The notes under the pieces: model-generated
What the model was told of the DNA's origin: nothing
Seen by the model: only the letters and a program-made list of their open reading frames with translations
Database searches by the model: none
In this document: positions 8,339 through 16,572 of the stretch, one piece after another
Layout of the letters: each line of letters starts with the position of its first letter
How positions within the stretch are numbered: the first letter of the stretch is position 1
Program-made: the position numbers and the translations under genes
DNA from: Bacteroidota bacterium
Lineage (GTDB): Bacteria; Bacteroidota; Bacteroidia; Chitinophagales; Saprospiraceae
Length of the DNA: 41,189 bases
NCBI GenBank assembly: GCA_017857395.1
Contig: JAFMDF010000049.1
Coordinates: 1 to 41,189, forward strand
Direction: 5' to 3'

Positions 8339-8438
8339 GAGACATAGTAAAGATTATCCAAAATTACCTAATCACCGTTTCAATAGTTTTGAAGTTGTTA
8401 ACCCACTTAGCATACTTCAACTCTGATACCTAAACCCT

Positions 8439-10206
8439 ATGAATATGAACTTATCCAATTACCTATCTTCTATTTTAGTAGTTTGTTTATTTTTTACTGC
8501 TTGTCGCAATGCACCTGATTTAACGAATAAAGCATGGGATAAAACCGTCAAAATTAGATTACCTTCCGATCCGGAAATCTTACATTTTCTTGGCGCCTCA
8601 GATGCTGGATCCGTACAGATACTTCATCAGATATTCTTACCTCTAGCTGATTTTGACCCTGTTACTTATGAACTGGCGCCTGTTTTAATTAAATCCTTAC
8701 CTAAAGTTACCGAAATTACGGAAGGCGAAAATGCTGGGCTAGTCACTTATGAATATGAAATTCGAGAAGAAGCAACTTGGGCCAATGGTTCGCCAGTTAC
8801 AGGAGAAGATTATTTATTTACAGTAAAGGCAATGTTTAATCCACATAAGCGGTCAGGATATGCATCTCAATTTAAAGATATTAAAAAAAATTAAAATAGA
8901 TGCGGCGAATCCTAAAAAATTTACGCTTTTTTCGTTGCCCTATATGACGGGACTTAGGGCTTATACTAATATGAATCCACTTCCTACCTATTTGTATGAT
9001 GCTAAAGGAATATTGGCTAATTATACTTTGAATGATTTGATGGATAAAAAAGACGTATTAGATAAAGCGGACTTAAAAGAATTAGGAGAAGTAATGTATA
9101 GCCCTGAATTTATTCGTTCACCAGAAATTTTACAAGGTTCAGGAGCTTATCAACTAGAAGAGTGGATTACTGGACAAAAACTTGTTTTAAAGAAAAGAGC
9201 AAATTGGTGGGGAGATAAAGTTGAGAATGGTAACAGGATGCTAAAAGCTGTTCCAGAGAAAATTATTTATAAAATTATTCCAGATGAGAATGCGGCTATT
9301 TCTTTGATGAGTAATGAAGAATTAGACGTTATGGCAAAAATAAACTGGACGTTTTTTTTGAATCAAAAAAAGAAATCTCAATTTGCTAATAAATATAATT
9401 TTTATACCCCTGATTTTTTTGGTATTCGAATGATGTATTTTAATACCTTAACAGAAAAGTTAGGGGATAAAAAAGTAAGGCGAGCTATTGCTCATTTAAT
9501 GAATCGAAAAGAAATATTTAATACGGTTTTTTATGGTTACCCTATACCAGTTGACCAGCCCGCTATACCAGCAGCACCTGCTTATAATAAAGAATTACCG
9601 CTTATAGATTTTAATGTATCCAAAGCTAAAAAATTGCTAAAAGAAGCAGGTTGGGAAGACACGAATAATGATGGTATTGTTGATAAAGAGATTAATGGAG
9701 AACGAATAAATTTAGAGATAGACGTAAGTTTTTCAACAAGTAATGAGGATTATATTGCCGTTGTAGATATTTTTAAAAGCAATGCATTAGAAGCGGGCGT
9801 AAAATTAAGGTCTCAAGTTTTAGCAGGAAAGGTTTTATTAACTAAAATTAAAAGTAGAGATTTTGATATATCATTTGTTTCTAGTACAGGTTATCCGTTT
9901 AATTTAGATCCTGAACGAAAGTGGTCTTCCCGAAGCCCGAATAATTATTCTGGATTTGGAACAGCGGAGTCCGACCAATTGATTCAAGAAATTAAAGGAA
10001 CTATTGATGTTGAAAAACAAAATGAATTATTCAAAAAATTATATGCCATTATTTATGAAGAACAACCCTGCTTATTTATCGGTATAGATAAAGATAGAAT
10101 TATTGTAAATAAAAAATTTGGCGACATTACTGCGCATGGTTTTACGCCTGGGTTCTTACCACATGAGTTCGATGGTAATGCAACGGTTTTAATGCATAAA
10201 AATTGA
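8439..10206 (+). pseudogene. peptide-type ABC transporter substrate-binding lipoprotein, frameshifted
   Basis: Two overlapping open frames (8439-8894 and 8860-10206) together encode one protein of about 588 residues of the SBP_bac_5 family, which binds oligopeptides or nickel for ABC import. The first part has a lipoprotein signal ending FFTAC and the family block YEYEIREEATWANGSPVTGEDYLF split over its length. The second has KVRRAIAHLMNRKEIF, AKKLLKEAGW and the closing DFDISFVSSTGYP region. The break falls in a run of eight A at 8883-8890: removing one A fuses the frames as DIKKIKID. This may be a true mutation, transcriptional slippage on the A run or a sequence error. Both halves keep normal codon use, which suggests a recent event. 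No permease or ATPase gene is nearby. Confidence 0.85.
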
Positions 10207-10257
10207 TGATAATAGATTTGAGTTAATCTTGTCATTCTAAAATAAAATGGTGTGGAA

Positions 10258-10290
10258 AGTGCTTCAAGAACTTCAAGTTCTTGAAGCACT
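10258..10290. terminator. perfect 16-bp stem hairpin
   Basis: AGTGCTTCAAGAACTT pairs perfectly with its complement around a single C. It lies about 50 nt after the stop of the binding-protein gene and is followed by an AT-rich stretch. It is a probable bidirectional terminator with the convergent DUF4846 gene, or a REP-like palindrome. Confidence 0.7.
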
Positions 10291-10317
10291 AAATTATTAG
10301 ATATATATCAGCTGCGG

Positions 10318-10336
10318 CACAACTCAGAGAGTTGTG
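10318..10336. repeat. small stem-loop related to the 37.4 kb palindromes
   Basis: CACAACT and AGTTGTG enclose the 5-nt loop CAGAG. The unit and the following GTTAC closely resemble the stem-loop at 37407-37427 (CACAGC...GCTGTG, then TTAC). It ends just before the stop of the minus-strand DUF4846 gene and looks like a solo copy of the same repeat family. Confidence 0.55.
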
Positions 10337-10348
10337 TTACTGTTACCT

Positions 10349-11224
10349 CTATTCAAACCTCTTCAAATCCCCTTTCCTAAATTGCCATTCTGGCGTTACC
10401 AAATTTCCAGTAAACTGTTGATTATACCAAGGACTAATAGCTTCATTTATTGGATTTTGTAAAATCTGAATATCCTGTGCAGGCATGTAACTTTGTGCTA
10501 ATAAAAATAATTGTTTACCTGTTTCCTGATGTTTTGCCATATCTACTACTATAATCGCATGTCCAGGACTTCCACCTTGAATAAAAATATCACCAATTTG
10601 CATATCTTCAAAAGCGATACTTGGCAATTCTTTTGACAAGGAAAGCGTACCTGCATAGGCAAAAATCAGGTTCATATAAGCTCTAAAATCTTTATAAGTA
10701 TTTGACGGAGTCTTAGCTGGATACCAAGTTGTTTTATTTCCCTCAATCCGCATTCGATTCCCCTTCATCCATTGAGTATAATCGACTTGAAAGCCATTCG
10801 TAAAATCAAAATGAATTTTATCATAAGCCTTTTGCTGCCATAAATATTCCCCTCGTAGGCGCATAATCGCATCTGCACATTGCTGTAAATCTCGTTTGCC
10901 AATATCCATGTCTATTACGCCAGCGTACACATTGGCAGCGTGCTTAGTTGCCCCATTATAATATTGGACTTTACTGCCATCTGGTTTTAGTGGTAAATTT
11001 TGTAGGTAATCCGCAAAAGAGTTTTGTGGGACGGTTACTCTCTGAAACCCTTCGGGGAGGTTAAAACGAGTTTTAATAGTTGTACCAGATTTATTAATCA
11101 AATTTTTAGGCTTCTCTGTTTTAAGCGGTGCTTCTTTTATACTATTTTTTGGTGTATTTTCTGATTTAAAAGCAATGGCTAATAAAACCATAAATAGACC
11201 AATAATCCAATAAGATAATTTCAT
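10349..11224 (-). CDS. DUF4846 family protein
   Basis: The 291-residue protein starts with a hydrophobic segment (KLSYWIIGLFMVLLAIAF) that is a signal peptide or membrane anchor, so it is probably periplasmic. The body matches the DUF4846 family as I recall it: LPEGFQRVTVPQNSFADYLQNLPL, then NVYAGVIDMDIGKRDLQQCADAIMRLRGEYLW, FRAYMNLIFAYAGTLSL, and GDIFIQGGSPGHAIIVVDMA. The last block has a His that could be catalytic in a papain-like fold, but this is inference. No biochemical function is known to me. The gene is convergent with the broken binding-protein gene and divergent from the gene at 11478. Confidence 0.85.
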   Translation of the reverse strand: MKLSYWIIGLFMVLLAIAFKSENTPKNSIKEAPLKTEKPKNLINKSGTTIKTRFNLPEGFQRVTVPQNSFADYLQNLPLKPDGSKVQYYNGATKHAANVYAGVIDMDIGKRDLQQCADAIMRLRGEYLWQQKAYDKIHFDFTNGFQVDYTQWMKGNRMRIEGNKTTWYPAKTPSNTYKDFRAYMNLIFAYAGTLSLSKELPSIAFEDMQIGDIFIQGGSPGHAIIVVDMAKHQETGKQLFLLAQSYMPAQDIQILQNPINEAISPWYNQQFTGNLVTPEWQFRKGDLKRFE

Positions 11225-11340
11225 AAATAGGACTGTTTTTATTGTGATTAGGGATGTGACTAGAACGAAATCACTTTTCTATTTCTTACAAAAAAGCATT
11301 TTATTTATAGAGAAAGTCGAAAATTGGACAGTCAACTAGT

Positions 11341-11460
11341 CAAATCTATTCGTTTTTAGGAACAATGCCCTATATTTGATTTTCTGTAGCGCCAAGCTCT
11401 TGCTTGGTGTGTCTATCTATTTTTTCATTGATACCAAGCCGTTCCGATAACTATTGGAAT
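11341..11460. promoter_or_regulatory. divergent promoters plus two stem-loops
   Basis: Possible -7 boxes point both ways: TAGATTTG on the minus strand (11341-11348) and TATATTTG on the plus strand (11371-11378). Between the plus box and the start at 11478 lie a hairpin CCAAGC-TCTT-GCTTGG (11392-11407) and an imperfect palindrome TTCCGATA/TATTGGAA (11442-11459). If transcribed, both hairpins would be in the 5' leader of the downstream gene. Confidence 0.4.
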
Positions 11461-11477
11461 AGCACTACTGTAAAACT

Positions 11478-12104
11478 ATGTTTAAGAAAACGACCATCAA
11501 AAAAATAAATAACTGGATAACGGAAGGTTTTGAGAAACGCAGCGAAGAAGCGTCTAAAGAATGCTGTGATTATTTCCTGAAAGCATGGGACGCCTTGCAC
11601 AAAAATGCACCTAAATCCTACCGTGATTTTAGCTTGCTCGTTGAAAAATACAACCAAGATGAAGCGGACTACGATTGGGGCGGTTGGATTTGGGAAGTAG
11701 GGGAAGAATTGGGCAACGCAGGTAAGCATCATCCAGAATGTTTGGAACACCGCATTGAATTTATTGAATCTTTTAAAACTCGCTTCCCAGAAACATCAGA
11801 TGAAGAACTAATGGAGTACCTACAACGGACCTTGATTAGGACTAATTTTTTGCTCAAAAAAGATGAAGCAGGGGAACAAGCGGTCAAAGATTTTTATAAA
11901 AAAATAGATTATTCTGTTTGGGGCTATATTGAATGGGGCGATGCGTTAATTAAGCGAGTAGCAGTACCCTCCAAAGCTATTTACGAGCAAGTATTAAATA
12001 TTTATGAAAAGGGATTGGGCTTGGACGATGATGAAGAATTTATGGATATTTTAAAGAGTAGAATCACCCGTATTCAACAAAAGATGAAAAATCTCATTGA
12101 GTAA
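11478..12104 (+). CDS. hypothetical protein, acidic and helical
   Basis: I do not recognise this 208-residue protein. It has no signal peptide or membrane segment and should be cytosolic. It is rich in Glu, Asp, Lys and Trp, with likely helical repeats. Visible blocks are the cysteine-bearing ASKECCDYFLKAWDALHK, DYDWGGWIWEVGEELGNAG, an arrangement like a helix-hairpin array (FIESFKTRFPETSDEELMEYLQ), and WGYIEWGDALI followed by a long helix. The repeated helix pairs are compatible with a TPR-like superhelix, but no consensus TPR is visible. It leads a same-strand run with a methyltransferase 17 nt downstream, so the two are probably cotranscribed. Confidence 0.7.
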   Translation: MFKKTTIKKINNWITEGFEKRSEEASKECCDYFLKAWDALHKNAPKSYRDFSLLVEKYNQDEADYDWGGWIWEVGEELGNAGKHHPECLEHRIEFIESFKTRFPETSDEELMEYLQRTLIRTNFLLKKDEAGEQAVKDFYKKIDYSVWGYIEWGDALIKRVAVPSKAIYEQVLNIYEKGLGLDDDEEFMDILKSRITRIQQKMKNLIE

Positions 12105-12121
12105 AATAAGGATAATAGGCT

Positions 12122-13009
12122 ATGGAGCATTCAGCAGGTGTAAAGAATTATTATGAAAAGAATACTAACAAATTTCTAAGATTTCATAGAGATGCGGCAA
12201 CTAAGAGCATTCATCAACCACTTTGGAAAGAACCGCATTTCACTTTAAAAGAAGCGGTTTTTTATGCCAATCAATTAATCCTAAAAGAGATTGAAGCTTA
12301 TCCTGAAAAAGAAAATTTAACGGTGATTGATTTAGGTTGTGGAGTAGGAAGTAGTCTTTTCTATTTAGCAGATAATTTAGATTTACCAGCTATTTATTAT
12401 GGCGTTTCTATTAGTGAAACACAAATTAATATTGCTAAAAAGGAAGTAGTCTACCGAAAAGAAAATAACCCATTTGTACCTAATTTCCACTTTATAGCAG
12501 CAGATTTCACCCAATTACCGACAACTATTCCAACTATAGATATTGCCTTTTCCATAGAAGCGTTTGTGCATGCTTCGGCAGCAGAGAAGTATTTAGCACA
12601 GGTTAGTCAATACCTGAAGAAAGGGGGTAAATTGATTTTGATTGACGATTTTTTAAATGATGACGTTGATAGAAATACCTTAGACTCAAAAGCACAAAAG
12701 GCAATCGCTGATTTTGAATATGGATGGATGGTTAATAGTTTAAAAACCAAAATGGAATTAACTAAAATTGCTGCCAATTATGGATTAACGATTATTGAAG
12801 AGGAAGATTTAACGTCCTATATGCGGAATAATACCTTGAAGCATAAATGGATTCGTTTTTTAGTATTTTCGTTTCGATGGATATATGATTTATTACCGCA
12901 AAAATCGCCTTATTTTCGTTCATGGATTGGCGGGAAAGGAAAGCAATATTGTTTAAAAAAAGGAATAATAAAATATAAAAAAATAGTGCTGGAAAAAAAT
13001 AGGAAATGA
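12122..13009 (+). CDS. class I SAM-dependent methyltransferase
   Basis: The 295-residue protein has a Rossmann-like methyltransferase core. Motif I is VIDLGCGVGSS (about residues 68-78), the acidic post-I position follows in YYGVSISETQINIAKK, motif II is AADFTQLP and DIAFSIEAFVHA, and motif III is LKKGGKLILIDDF. The ISxxQ and EAFVHA arrangement resembles small-molecule C- or O-methyltransferases such as those of tocopherol and sterol metabolism more than RNA or protein methylases; the substrate is unknown. It begins 17 nt after the preceding gene and is followed by the repeat protein. The C-terminal tail is strongly basic. A membrane-related or lipid substrate is possible but not shown. Confidence 0.88.
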   Translation: MEHSAGVKNYYEKNTNKFLRFHRDAATKSIHQPLWKEPHFTLKEAVFYANQLILKEIEAYPEKENLTVIDLGCGVGSSLFYLADNLDLPAIYYGVSISETQINIAKKEVVYRKENNPFVPNFHFIAADFTQLPTTIPTIDIAFSIEAFVHASAAEKYLAQVSQYLKKGGKLILIDDFLNDDVDRNTLDSKAQKAIADFEYGWMVNSLKTKMELTKIAANYGLTIIEEEDLTSYMRNNTLKHKWIRFLVFSFRWIYDLLPQKSPYFRSWIGGKGKQYCLKKGIIKYKKIVLEKNRK

Positions 13010-13147
13010 AATTTTATGAAAAAACAATTGTTTTATCGTAATTTACGCACGTTGTATATTTATCCAACAATTATTTCTTTTTTTCGTATTCTAACAAATA
13101 CTACTTATTCTATAACTTCTATAACCAACAATCAAAAAATTAAAATT

Positions 13148-14323
13148 ATGGCTGACAATTTTAAGAAAATTGAATTACAAGATGAAGCTAATCACACTTC
13201 TATTATTCTAAATGGTGCTTCTGGAAATATAGCACTAGGTGGTGGCGGACATGGTGGAGATATTGCAATGCGGGATAATACAGGAAAAAATACCATTCAT
13301 ATTGATGGTAATGATGCGAATGTAACGATTGGAGGGAATGGTCAACAAGGAGATATTTATTTAAAAAATACAGATGGTCAGCAGACGGTAAGAATTGATG
13401 GAGGTAAAGCTAATATTGAGATTGGTGGTGCTGGTGCAGAAGGAGATATTGCGTTAAAGAATACGGAAGGCAAACAGACAATTCATTTGGATGGTGGTAG
13501 TGCGAATTTGAATATGGGAGGCGCTGGTGCGCAAGGAGACATTGGTTTAAGAAATGCGGAAGGCTATCAGACCATGCACTTAGATGGTGGTGGCGGAAAC
13601 ATTAATCTTGGCGGCGGTGGCGCACAAGGAGATATTGGCTTAAAAGACCACAAAGGCAAGCAAACTATCCATATTGATGGAGGGGATGCGAATATTACCG
13701 CAGGTGGAGCAGGCTATAATGGAGAGTTAAAATTGAATGATGGAGAAGGAAAAGCAAATGTTCATTTAAGTGGTGGAACAGGCAATCTTTCCTTAGGAGG
13801 AGATGCACACGATGGCGATATCTTCTTAAAAACTTCTAATGGCAAAACTAGAGTAGAGTTAGAAGGTCATGATGCACAAATTAAAGCGTATAATGGAGCA
13901 GGTAGCTTGACGATTCATGCGAATGGAAAAGAGGGTTCTTTAATGTTGGGTGGCGGTGTTTCTGATGGAGAATTAATGATTAAAGATGGTAAGGGAAATG
14001 TAACTATTGAATTAGATGGAAATGGAGGTATTATTAAAGTGAATGGCGGTACTTTAACGCCAGCAGATTTTGTTTTTGAAGCAAATTATGGCTTACCAAA
14101 AATTGAAGAGGTCAGTAAGTTTATTCAAACCAATAAGCATTTACCGAATGTACCTTCTGGTGCTGAAATGAAAGCGAACGGTTTAGATTTGAATGCTTTT
14201 TCTATGACATTACTACAAAAAGTAGAGGAATTGACTTTGTATATGATTGAGCAAAATACAATGATTAAAGCGCAGCAAACAGCAATTAATGGATTGAAGC
14301 GAAAGCTAGAAGTGAAGAATTGA
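13148..14323 (+). CDS. 31-residue Gly-rich repeat protein with tail-fibre-like C-terminus
   Basis: About 391 residues. The middle is made of seven to eight tandem units of 31 residues. The consensus is roughly GDI-x-LKN-x2-G-x-QTIHIDGG-x-AN, then a hydrophobic strand and GGAGA. Alternating strands and Gly turns suggest a beta-solenoid. The C-terminal 75 residues (LPKIEEVSKFIQTNKHLPNVPS, then LLQKVEELTLYMIEQNTMI) match the segment that ends many Bacteroidota tail-fibre or endosialidase-chaperone-type proteins and forms a coiled coil, probably a trimer. I prefer the ATG at 13148 (MADNFKKIEL). An upstream in-frame ATG at 13016 adds 44 residues that look like untranslated leader. With that start there is no signal peptide. 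The role is unknown. Confidence 0.75.
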   Translation: MADNFKKIELQDEANHTSIILNGASGNIALGGGGHGGDIAMRDNTGKNTIHIDGNDANVTIGGNGQQGDIYLKNTDGQQTVRIDGGKANIEIGGAGAEGDIALKNTEGKQTIHLDGGSANLNMGGAGAQGDIGLRNAEGYQTMHLDGGGGNINLGGGGAQGDIGLKDHKGKQTIHIDGGDANITAGGAGYNGELKLNDGEGKANVHLSGGTGNLSLGGDAHDGDIFLKTSNGKTRVELEGHDAQIKAYNGAGSLTIHANGKEGSLMLGGGVSDGELMIKDGKGNVTIELDGNGGIIKVNGGTLTPADFVFEANYGLPKIEEVSKFIQTNKHLPNVPSGAEMKANGLDLNAFSMTLLQKVEELTLYMIEQNTMIKAQQTAINGLKRKLEVKN

Positions 14324-14435
14324 TACAAGATGAACAAGTAAAAAAGTCCCAGAGGACTATTTTACGAGATGAACGCATGCAGACGGGATGGCTATAAGAT
14401 TTTTATCAAGATTTTTCGCAATTTAAAATATTATG

Positions 14436-14470
14436 AAATGCTCGTTTTCTATTTTGGAAGACGAGCATTT
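14436..14470. terminator. rho-independent terminator
   Basis: AAATGCTCGT and ACGAGCATTT form a stem extended by four inner pairs, with a 7-nt loop, followed by TGTATTT. It lies about 110 nt after the repeat-protein gene. Confidence 0.8.
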
Positions 14471-14534
14471 TGTATTTAAATGAGTGTTACTAACACGGGA
14501 TTGATGAGTCCTAAATGAAAACATAAAAAATCAT

Positions 14535-14586
14535 TAGAGCGTCAAATAAAAGATTGATAAATATTATTTTTTTAACTGACGCTCTA
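14535..14586. repeat. 10-bp inverted repeat before the sulfatase-like gene
   Basis: TAGAGCGTCA (14535-14544) and TGACGCTCTA (14577-14586) are perfect complements with a 32-nt AT-rich spacer. It lies about 40 nt before the start of the sulfatase-fold gene and could be an operator or a leader hairpin. A short direct repeat, TCAGTGTC, follows at about 14594-14611. Confidence 0.6.
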
Positions 14587-14624
14587 TAATAAGTCAGTGT
14601 CTCTCAGTGTCAAAAATATATATT

Positions 14625-15893
14625 TTGAAAAAGAATTACCTATATTTAGTTAGTTTATTAATACTCCTAACCAATTGTCAAGAACAAAGCATATTACCAC
14701 CTAATAGCCCCAATTTTCTAGTTATTTTAGCGGATGATTTAGACTATTCAGAAATTGGCTGCTATGGCGGAGAAATTCCTACACCACATATTGACCAATT
14801 GGCAAAAGAAGGTGTTTTATACACTAATTTTTATACCGCAAAAGAAGATGCTAAGACTAGGGCAATGCTGTTGACAGGGACTTCTCAAGCATTAATTCCG
14901 ACAACGAACGAGTTGCAAAAAGAGGCACTAACCATTAGCCAATTACTAAAACAGGCAGGTTATAGAACATTGATGAGTGGGAAATGGAACTTGGGACAGA
15001 ATAGAGTAGATGCACCTGTGGAAAATGGGTTTGACCAATCTTTTGCCCTCATGGAAGCACAAAGTAATCATCTTGGCAATAAACGCTATTTTCCTGCTAT
15101 TTTTAGAGCGAATAATAATATTCAAGAAATATCAGAAGACTTTTACACCACGCAATATTTTACTCGACAATTATTGTCTTTTTTATCTACAAATAAAAAG
15201 AAACAACAGCGAAAGCCTTTTTTTGCTTACCTTTCTTTCACCGCACCACATTATCCACTGCAAGCGTCTGAAAGAGCCATTCAAAATTTTAAAGGCCAAT
15301 ATGAGGAAGGTTATTCAGCCATTTATCAAGAGCGATTAGCGAATCAATTGTCAGTAGGCATTCATGTAGGAATAGATAATTTAGCAATACCTGCTTGGGA
15401 TAATTTGACTAAAGAAACCCAAATGTATGAAGCTAAAAAAATGGAAATTTATGCTGCGATGGTTCATGAAATGGATAAATATATTGGCCAAATCATCGAT
15501 TACTTAAAAATTGCCAAACAATATGATAATACCGTTATTATCTTTTTATCGGATGGTGGGATTACTAAAATGGAAGCAACACAGTTTACGACGATTGATA
15601 ATAGTCTTGAAAATTTAGGAGCGGCGAATTCTATAGTTGCTTTAGGAACAAATTGGGAAAGTCTAAAATTGGGAAATAAAGGAAATCAAATTAAAACTGA
15701 TTTTGAAAATACCATAAAAGCGCCGCTGATTATTCGTTCTCCTTTATTAATAGGGCAGGAGGGAAGTAGAGATAAAAAACAACGTACCGTCTTGGATATT
15801 ACACCAACGATTTTGAAATTAATCAATTTACCGCATCCTAGCGAAAATTATTTTGAAGAAGCTTTAGTTCTAGAAGGAAAATCTATTTTTTAG
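14625..15893 (+). CDS. sulfatase-fold lipoprotein lacking catalytic residues
   Basis: The fold is that of type I arylsulfatases: NFLVILADDLDYSEIGCYGG at the N-terminus with the metal-binding Asp pair, TPHIDQLAKEG, FTAPHYPL, VHEMDKYIGQIIDYL and IIFLSDGG. The formylglycine motif C/S-x-P-x-R is replaced by DAKTR (residues 75-79), so the essential Cys or Ser is Asp. GKWHLG is GKWNLG and SDNG is SDGG. The protein is therefore probably not a working sulfatase; a binding role or an altered phosphoesterase activity is possible. A TTG at 14625 gives MKKNYLYLVSLLILLTNC, a good lipoprotein signal; a GTG at 14607 adds six residues. Its length of about 422 is normal for the fold. Confidence 0.85.
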   Translation: MKKNYLYLVSLLILLTNCQEQSILPPNSPNFLVILADDLDYSEIGCYGGEIPTPHIDQLAKEGVLYTNFYTAKEDAKTRAMLLTGTSQALIPTTNELQKEALTISQLLKQAGYRTLMSGKWNLGQNRVDAPVENGFDQSFALMEAQSNHLGNKRYFPAIFRANNNIQEISEDFYTTQYFTRQLLSFLSTNKKKQQRKPFFAYLSFTAPHYPLQASERAIQNFKGQYEEGYSAIYQERLANQLSVGIHVGIDNLAIPAWDNLTKETQMYEAKKMEIYAAMVHEMDKYIGQIIDYLKIAKQYDNTVIIFLSDGGITKMEATQFTTIDNSLENLGAANSIVALGTNWESLKLGNKGNQIKTDFENTIKAPLIIRSPLLIGQEGSRDKKQRTVLDITPTILKLINLPHPSENYFEEALVLEGKSIF

Positions 15894-15907
15894 TAGGCAC
15901 TTTTCTA

Positions 15908-15942
15908 ATTCATCACTCCTCACTTATAACTCCTCACTCAAT
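15908..15942. repeat. 7-nt tandem array between convergent genes
   Basis: Five heptamers, for example ACTCCTC and ACTTATA, run without a gap from 15908 to 15942. The array starts 14 nt after the sulfatase-like stop and runs into the stop codon of the convergent gene at 15942. No inverted partner was found. Confidence 0.8.
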
Positions 15943-16421
15943 TAAACCATTCGTTTATGCCAACTTTCGCCCAAAGGTTTGACCCAATTAGCATCAAAAT
16001 CACCTTTGGTCTTCACCAAATTATCAAAAACTAACGTCTCATCGTTAATCTTGCCAGTCTTGTATAATTCAGCGAATTCCATTCTAGGAGCAGATTTTAC
16101 CACCTCGCCATCTTTGTACGTAAACGTCATTCTATCAAATAAATCAATTCCATAATGTTGTTCAATTTGCTTGATAAAACGAACGGATTTATCAATAGAA
16201 CAGCCACTTGCCCCAGCTAAACTTTCATCGACCATTAACACAATAAATTGCTGGTGATGAATATCTCCAAATGCTCGAAGTTGATTATTATGGCTGACCC
16301 AACTGGTGGTGAAATTAGCAATATGTTGGCGAATTTCTGCGATTTTATCAGCTGGTAGGGCTTGTTGAGCTTGGTAAATCCAAACTCTGGTCGTATCAGG
16401 AAGTATATCGTAAGTGGTCAA
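15942..16421 (-). CDS. conserved Bacteroidota protein, often labelled ABC transporter ATPase
   Basis: About 159 residues from a TTG at 16421. It matches a small protein conserved across Bacteroidota with the blocks RVWIYQAQQALPADKIAEIRQHI, WVSHNNQLRAFGDIHHQQFIVLMVDES and GASGCSIDKSVRFIKQIEQHYGIDLFDRM. Databases tend to call it an ABC transporter ATPase, but there is no Walker A or B motif, so that name is not supported. The conserved GCSIDKSV turn with Cys and Asp is striking. An ATG at 16502 would add 27 residues unlike the family. The TTG start places the conserved LPDTTRVWIYQ near the N-terminus as expected. Function unknown. Confidence 0.75.
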   Translation of the reverse strand: MTTYDILPDTTRVWIYQAQQALPADKIAEIRQHIANFTTSWVSHNNQLRAFGDIHHQQFIVLMVDESLAGASGCSIDKSVRFIKQIEQHYGIDLFDRMTFTYKDGEVVKSAPRMEFAELYKTGKINDETLVFDNLVKTKGDFDANWVKPLGESWHKRMV

Positions 16422-16572
16422 TGTTTTTGATATTTTTAAAAGATGAATCGCTTTGGAATTAATTGTTTGATGCCTTGTTTCTAATGTGATAGAAAGGAGC
16501 AACTATAATAATAAGGCTTTTCAACGAAAAAAGTTGAACTATACTTTCTTGTTTATTCTTCCTTCCGCCTCT

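Noticed and set aside
8860-10206. A separate, independently started gene for the second half of the binding protein
   Set aside because: The ATG at 8860 lies inside the first frame and gives no signal peptide; the sequence is the direct continuation of the first half.
13016-13147. N-terminal extension of the repeat protein from the ATG at 13016
   Set aside because: The 44 residues are aromatic and Thr/Ile-rich, do not form a clean signal peptide, and lie upstream of a better start (MADNFKK).
15942-16421. The ABC transporter ATPase name commonly given to this small protein
   Set aside because: No Walker A, Walker B or signature motif is visible, so it is listed as a conserved protein of unknown function.
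16552-16572. Possible further pyrimidine-rich heptamer array before the HdrB-like stop
   Set aside because: Only about three loose units; not distinguishable from a pyrimidine run.
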